Shown here: in pieces, positions 1 to 6,441 of the stretch
How positions within the stretch are numbered: the stretch's first letter is position 1
Layout of the letters: each line of letters begins with the position of its first letter
The notes under the pieces: model-generated
Seen by the model: the letters and a program-made list of their open reading frames with translations, nothing else
The model's database searches: none
Told to the model about the DNA's origin: nothing
Position numbers and translations under genes: made by a program
NCBI GenBank assembly: GCA_023411445.1
Contig: JAEYOT010000531.1
Span: 1 to 6,441, forward strand
Direction: 5' to 3'
Length of the DNA: 6,441 nucleotides
DNA from: Pseudomonadota bacterium
Lineage (GTDB): Bacteria > Myxococcota_A > Polyangia > Polyangiales > Polyangiaceae

Positions 1-130
1 CTGTAGGCGAGCACTGGCCTGCACACCGTGAACATCGTGGCCAGCGCGAGCGCGGCGCTACTCAACGGGGAGAACGTCATGGGGTCCGCGCAACGCAACT
101 GGCGCGGTCTCCGTGATCAGGGCTCGCGAC

Positions 131-162
131 GCGCGCGCCTTTTCCAAGAAATGGCCGCGCGC
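131..162. repeat. Strong imperfect hairpin (inverted repeat) behind the terminator
   Basis: GCGCGCGCC at 131-139 pairs with GGCCGCGCGC at 153-162 with one bulged C (155). After a T/T mismatch (140 and 152) the stem continues as TTTC (141-144) with GAAA (148-151), closing on the three-base loop CAA. That is 13 pairs in 32 bases. No T-run follows the stem on either strand. It may be a second termination or RNA 3'-end structure, or a protein-binding palindrome; the sequence does not decide. Confidence 0.5.
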
Positions 163-166
163 TCAC

Positions 167-186
167 AAAAAGCGCCGCCGCGCCTT
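167..186 (-). terminator. Probable intrinsic terminator of the kinase gene
   Basis: On the minus strand, 41 bases past the kinase stop, AAGGCGC pairs with GCGCTTT around the loop GGCG (six Watson-Crick pairs and one G-U) and the right arm runs into five T residues (171-167). The stem is short and the T-run modest, but position and orientation suit a Rho-independent terminator for the three-gene unit. Confidence 0.45.
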
Positions 187-226
187 CGTGCGCCCCCCAC
201 CGCGAATTTCCAGGAGGCGAGGTGCT

Positions 227-4360
<4,134 letters not shown>

Positions 4361-4402
4361 GATGGCCCACGTTGGGGCGAAATGCGGCGTGGCTGTGGCG
4401 TC

Positions 4403-5737
4403 TTACTCCAGCACCGTGAGGTTCACGACCGCGAAGCCTCCGGGCTTGATGTCCACCTTCTTCACCGTCTGAGCGCCGCGCGCGGAGAGCTGCACGGTGC
4501 GCGGGCCGGGAGGCAAGAGCACGCGCCCGAACGCGATGCGAGCGGGGAGGGTGGCCCAGCTGCGCGTGTCCGGCGTGTCCGCTGCGGTCAAGGTGGCTTG
4601 CGTAGCTAGGCCCAAGATCAGGCCCACCGGGCTGTCGTTGCCGGCCGCAGCTTGCACACCCTTGCCCGCGACGACGCGCGAGATCATGCGCGTGATGGCC
4701 GACGCGACCACGGTGCCCTTCACGTCTTCCCAAGCGCGCGCGGCTTCGCGATCCACCGCTACGATGCCCTCGAGCGGCTGGCGCCGGCCATCGAGCGTGA
4801 ACCACGGCGCGTCGTACTGCCCGCGCGGCTTGCCCAGCTCTGGGAAGTTCACCCACGTGACCAGGCCCTGCGCGGCGAGCGAATTCGCCTGAGCGCGGTC
4901 GTGCGGGCTGAGCGCGCCGCTGGCGTAGGTCAGGGCTAGGCCGATCGGCACGCGCTGGGCGATCTTGGCCGGGACGCGCCCGTAGCTCACGATCACCAAG
5001 AGCTCCCCCCGCTGCTCGTCCTTCTCTTCCTCGGGCTCCACCGGGCCGCTCTCCGCGAGCTTCTTCAGGCGCGGCGTGGAGTAGCCAGATTGGGCGAGCA
5101 GGCGCCGCACGGGCCCTGCCAGGGTGCGGTACTCGCCGTACTGCAGGGCCTCGTCGTAGTAGCGCAGCGCCACGTCAGGCTGCCCGCTCTTCTCGAAGGT
5201 GAAGCCTGCCAGGTAGCTGCCGGGCGCCGTGAGCGCGTTGTCCGGATCGGTATCCTTCAGGTACTTCTGCATCACGGCCAGGCGCCGCGCCTCGACCCGC
5301 GCGCCCTGCAGGTTGCCGCGCACCAGGTAGTTCACCATGTTCATGGTGTTGATCATCAGCTTCTCGAACGGCGGCGCCCGGTAGGGGCCGGTGTCGTCCG
5401 AGAACAGGTACTTGCCGATGTCGTCGACCGTGCTGCGCGACATGTCCAGCATGTCGATCTGCTTGTCGCTGACCTCTAGGTCCCGGCTGGACAGGTCGTA
5501 CATCTGCAGCTGCTGCAGCACCATGGCGCGGTCCAGCAGCAAGAGCGAGTTGTCCCCGCCCGTGTCGGCCGGCAGCTGCTTCTCCGAGTCCGTCTCCAGC
5601 TCTTCGTTCAGGAGCTTGAGCGCGGTCTTCGGCTGACCCGCGTCGAGCGCGCTGCGGATCTCTTTCGTTTTATCGGAGTGGCTGGCGCAGCCGAGCTCTA
5701 GCAGCAGGGCCATGCACAGCACGCCGAAGCGCTTCAT
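4403..5737 (-). CDS. COG3014-family lipoprotein-like protein with TPR-like helices
   Basis: 444 residues. The N-terminus has K2 R3, a hydrophobic stretch and LELGC with Cys17, so it resembles a lipoprotein signal, but Glu at -3 is unusual for a lipobox. Residues 25-110 and 140-215 are helical and TPR-like (for example YLAGFTFEKSGQPDVALRYY, 175-194). The segment GPYRAPPFEKLMINTMNMVN (117-136), an acidic linker (231-243), a hydrophobic Ala/Gly-rich stretch (341-386) and DTRSWATLP (390-398) followed by a beta-rich end with LLPPGPRTV match my memory of COG3014 envelope proteins, which are often encoded beside lpoB. The biochemical role is unknown; a periplasmic scaffold or partner of the LpoB-like protein is an inference. 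It begins 20 bases after the lpoB-like stop, with GGGAG ten bases before ATG, so the two are very probably co-transcribed. The family call rests on remembered motifs, not a search. Confidence 0.85.
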   Translation of the reverse strand: MKRFGVLCMALLLELGCASHSDKTKEIRSALDAGQPKTALKLLNEELETDSEKQLPADTGGDNSLLLLDRAMVLQQLQMYDLSSRDLEVSDKQIDMLDMSRSTVDDIGKYLFSDDTGPYRAPPFEKLMINTMNMVNYLVRGNLQGARVEARRLAVMQKYLKDTDPDNALTAPGSYLAGFTFEKSGQPDVALRYYDEALQYGEYRTLAGPVRRLLAQSGYSTPRLKKLAESGPVEPEEEKDEQRGELLVIVSYGRVPAKIAQRVPIGLALTYASGALSPHDRAQANSLAAQGLVTWVNFPELGKPRGQYDAPWFTLDGRRQPLEGIVAVDREAARAWEDVKGTVVASAITRMISRVVAGKGVQAAAGNDSPVGLILGLATQATLTAADTPDTRSWATLPARIAFGRVLLPPGPRTVQLSARGAQTVKKVDIKPGGFAVVNLTVLE

Positions 5738-5747
5738 GGATGGCCGG

Positions 5748-5752
5748 CTCCC
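5748..5752 (-). promoter_or_regulatory. Shine-Dalgarno site of the COG3014-like gene
   Basis: GGGAG on the minus strand lies ten bases before the ATG at 5737, inside the 20-base gap after the lpoB-like stop. Spacing is slightly long but acceptable. It supports separate initiation of the second gene on a shared transcript. Confidence 0.5.
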
Positions 5753-5757
5753 GCTCG

Positions 5758-6354
5758 TCAGATGATCGCCTTGGTGACGGCGGACTTGTGCTGAAACAGG
5801 ATTTGGCCGGTCTCGACCTCCAGCACCTGGATGAACATGAAGTACTGCACGCGGCGCTCACCGTCCTGCCGCTCGTCGCTGGTGAAGACCTTACCGGTGA
5901 CGATGTAGCGCGCGCCGATCTGCTTACCCCAGGTGGCTACCTGGCTCGGGTCGAACGCGCCGCTGTACTGCTGGCGAATCTCAGCGATCAGCTTACCTTG
6001 CTGCTCCATGCTGATCACGCGCACGTGCCCAGCGTTGACCAGCGTCGTCTCGATGTCGCTGATCAGGGCGTCCAGCGCGCTCTCCACGTGCTCCGTGGTC
6101 TCGTTGCGGAGCGGCAGCACGGCGACGGCGGGCATCTGCTCGCCCTCCCAGCGCCTGATGACCGGCGCGTTCTCCAGCGCCTTCATGTTTTCTTGCAGCA
6201 GCTTCTGTAAGTCTCGCCGATCCAGCCCCGTGCTCATGGCCTGATCGTCCAGGCCCTCCACGTCTTCCCCGCGCACGGCTTTGGGGCCACAGCCCACCGC
6301 AGCGAGCGAGGCGCCCAGCACTGTTAGCGCTACCAACCTACCCATGCGGATCAT
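5758..6354 (-). CDS. lpoB: LpoB-like penicillin-binding protein activator lipoprotein
   Basis: 198 residues from the chosen ATG. A lipoprotein signal with R3 and R6, a hydrophobic core and AVGC puts the lipidated Cys at 22; Gly follows it, which fits export to the outer membrane. A polar linker (about 23-70) leads to one compact domain (about 73-198) with LpoB-family features: AVLPLRNET, a helix ending LVNAGHVRVIS, IGARYIVTGKV (147-157) and VLEVETGQILF (177-187). Length is close to E. coli LpoB (213 residues). In E. coli, LpoB reaches through the periplasm to activate the peptidoglycan synthase PBP1B; the partner here is not visible, so this role is by family. The same fold family includes CsgG-like proteins, a less likely reading. 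An ATG 51 bases upstream (6405) would add 17 polar residues before the signal peptide; I rejected it because GAGGAG lies eight bases before 6354. It is the first gene of a probable operon. Confidence 0.88.
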   Translation of the reverse strand: MIRMGRLVALTVLGASLAAVGCGPKAVRGEDVEGLDDQAMSTGLDRRDLQKLLQENMKALENAPVIRRWEGEQMPAVAVLPLRNETTEHVESALDALISDIETTLVNAGHVRVISMEQQGKLIAEIRQQYSGAFDPSQVATWGKQIGARYIVTGKVFTSDERQDGERRVQYFMFIQVLEVETGQILFQHKSAVTKAII

Positions 6355-6362
6355 CAAGTCTT

Positions 6363-6368
6363 CTCCTC
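6363..6368 (-). promoter_or_regulatory. Shine-Dalgarno site of the lpoB-like gene
   Basis: On the minus strand this reads GAGGAG, followed by eight bases and the ATG at 6354. It decides the start in favour of 6354 over 6405, and the protein from 6354 begins directly with a lipoprotein signal peptide. Confidence 0.75.
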
Positions 6369-6391
6369 GGTCCCTATCGTTCGACGAAGCT

Positions 6392-6441
6392 GCCCTGGGG
6401 AGCATGTAAGGCCGGCAGGGCGGGCGGGAAAATAGGCCCGC
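6392..6441. repeat. Two small inverted repeats in the lpoB leader
   Basis: GCCCTG at 6392-6397 matches CAGGGC at 6416-6421 across 18 bases. GCGGGC at 6420-6425 matches GCCCGC at 6436-6441 across an A/T-rich 10-base spacer. They overlap by two bases and lie 38-87 bases upstream of the start codon. They could be an operator, a leader hairpin or the end of an upstream unit cut off by the window edge. Six-base arms are common by chance in such GC-rich DNA. I see no convincing -35/-10 pair here. Confidence 0.25.

Larger units (their letters stand above)
1..226. other. Intergenic stretch downstream of the kinase gene
   Basis: No convincing gene. It holds the two hairpins listed separately. On the minus strand an ATG at 80 opens a frame that runs off the window edge (26 codons, beginning MTFSPLSSAALALA). 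It is mildly hydrophobic but has no positive charge before its hydrophobic part and only a weak GCGGA upstream, so it could be the start of the next gene or chance. The short open plus-strand frame (3-113) is Arg-rich and looks like noise. Confidence 0.5.

Noticed and set aside
1..80. Partial minus-strand gene starting at ATG 80
   Set aside because: Only 26 codons visible, weak ribosome site and no recognisable sequence; kept as a note in the intergenic entry and not called as a gene.
6355..6405. Upstream ATG extending the lpoB-like protein by 17 residues
   Set aside because: The extension is polar and would bury the lipoprotein signal inside the protein; the strong ribosome site fits the ATG at 6354 instead.

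Overview
The window is GC-rich with a strong G/C preference at third codon positions. All three convincing genes lie on the minus strand, so transcription runs from high to low coordinates. Lipoprotein signal peptides and an LpoB-family protein point to a Gram-negative bacterium. The very high GC, the large multidomain kinase and the lpoB/COG3014 pairing would suit a myxobacterium-like (Myxococcota) or other GC-rich proteobacterial genome. That assignment is an inference and rests on no marker gene.

Layout in transcription order: (1) 6441-6355 is a short leader with two small inverted repeats and a good Shine-Dalgarno sequence. (2) 6354-5758 encodes an LpoB-type outer-membrane lipoprotein, the family that activates peptidoglycan synthases from the outer membrane. 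(3) After a 20-base gap, 5737-4403 encodes a COG3014-type lipoprotein-like protein with TPR-like helices. Genes 2 and 3 look like one envelope operon. (4) After 42 bases with no visible terminator, 4360-227 encodes a 1377-residue cytoplasmic protein. It fuses a CheB methylesterase, a CheR methyltransferase, a PAS-like segment, a heptad-repeat coiled coil, two further PAS domains, a histidine kinase (HisKA plus HATPase) and a C-terminal receiver. (5) 226-1 has no convincing gene. It holds a probable intrinsic terminator for the kinase and a second, stronger hairpin right behind it.

How they may work together: the two lipoproteins probably act on or near the cell wall at the outer membrane. The CheB/CheR kinase has every catalytic residue I looked for, so it appears to be an intact sensory and signalling enzyme. 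No chemoreceptor, CheA or CheW is in view. The close spacing allows co-transcription of the kinase with the envelope genes, but the sequence alone does not prove a functional link. All three proteins belong to known families, and I see no clearly new system. The points most worth checking are the kinase's possible operon membership, the intact writer/eraser pair in one chain, the 21-base tandem repeat behind its coiled coil, the odd lipobox of the middle gene and the double hairpin downstream.
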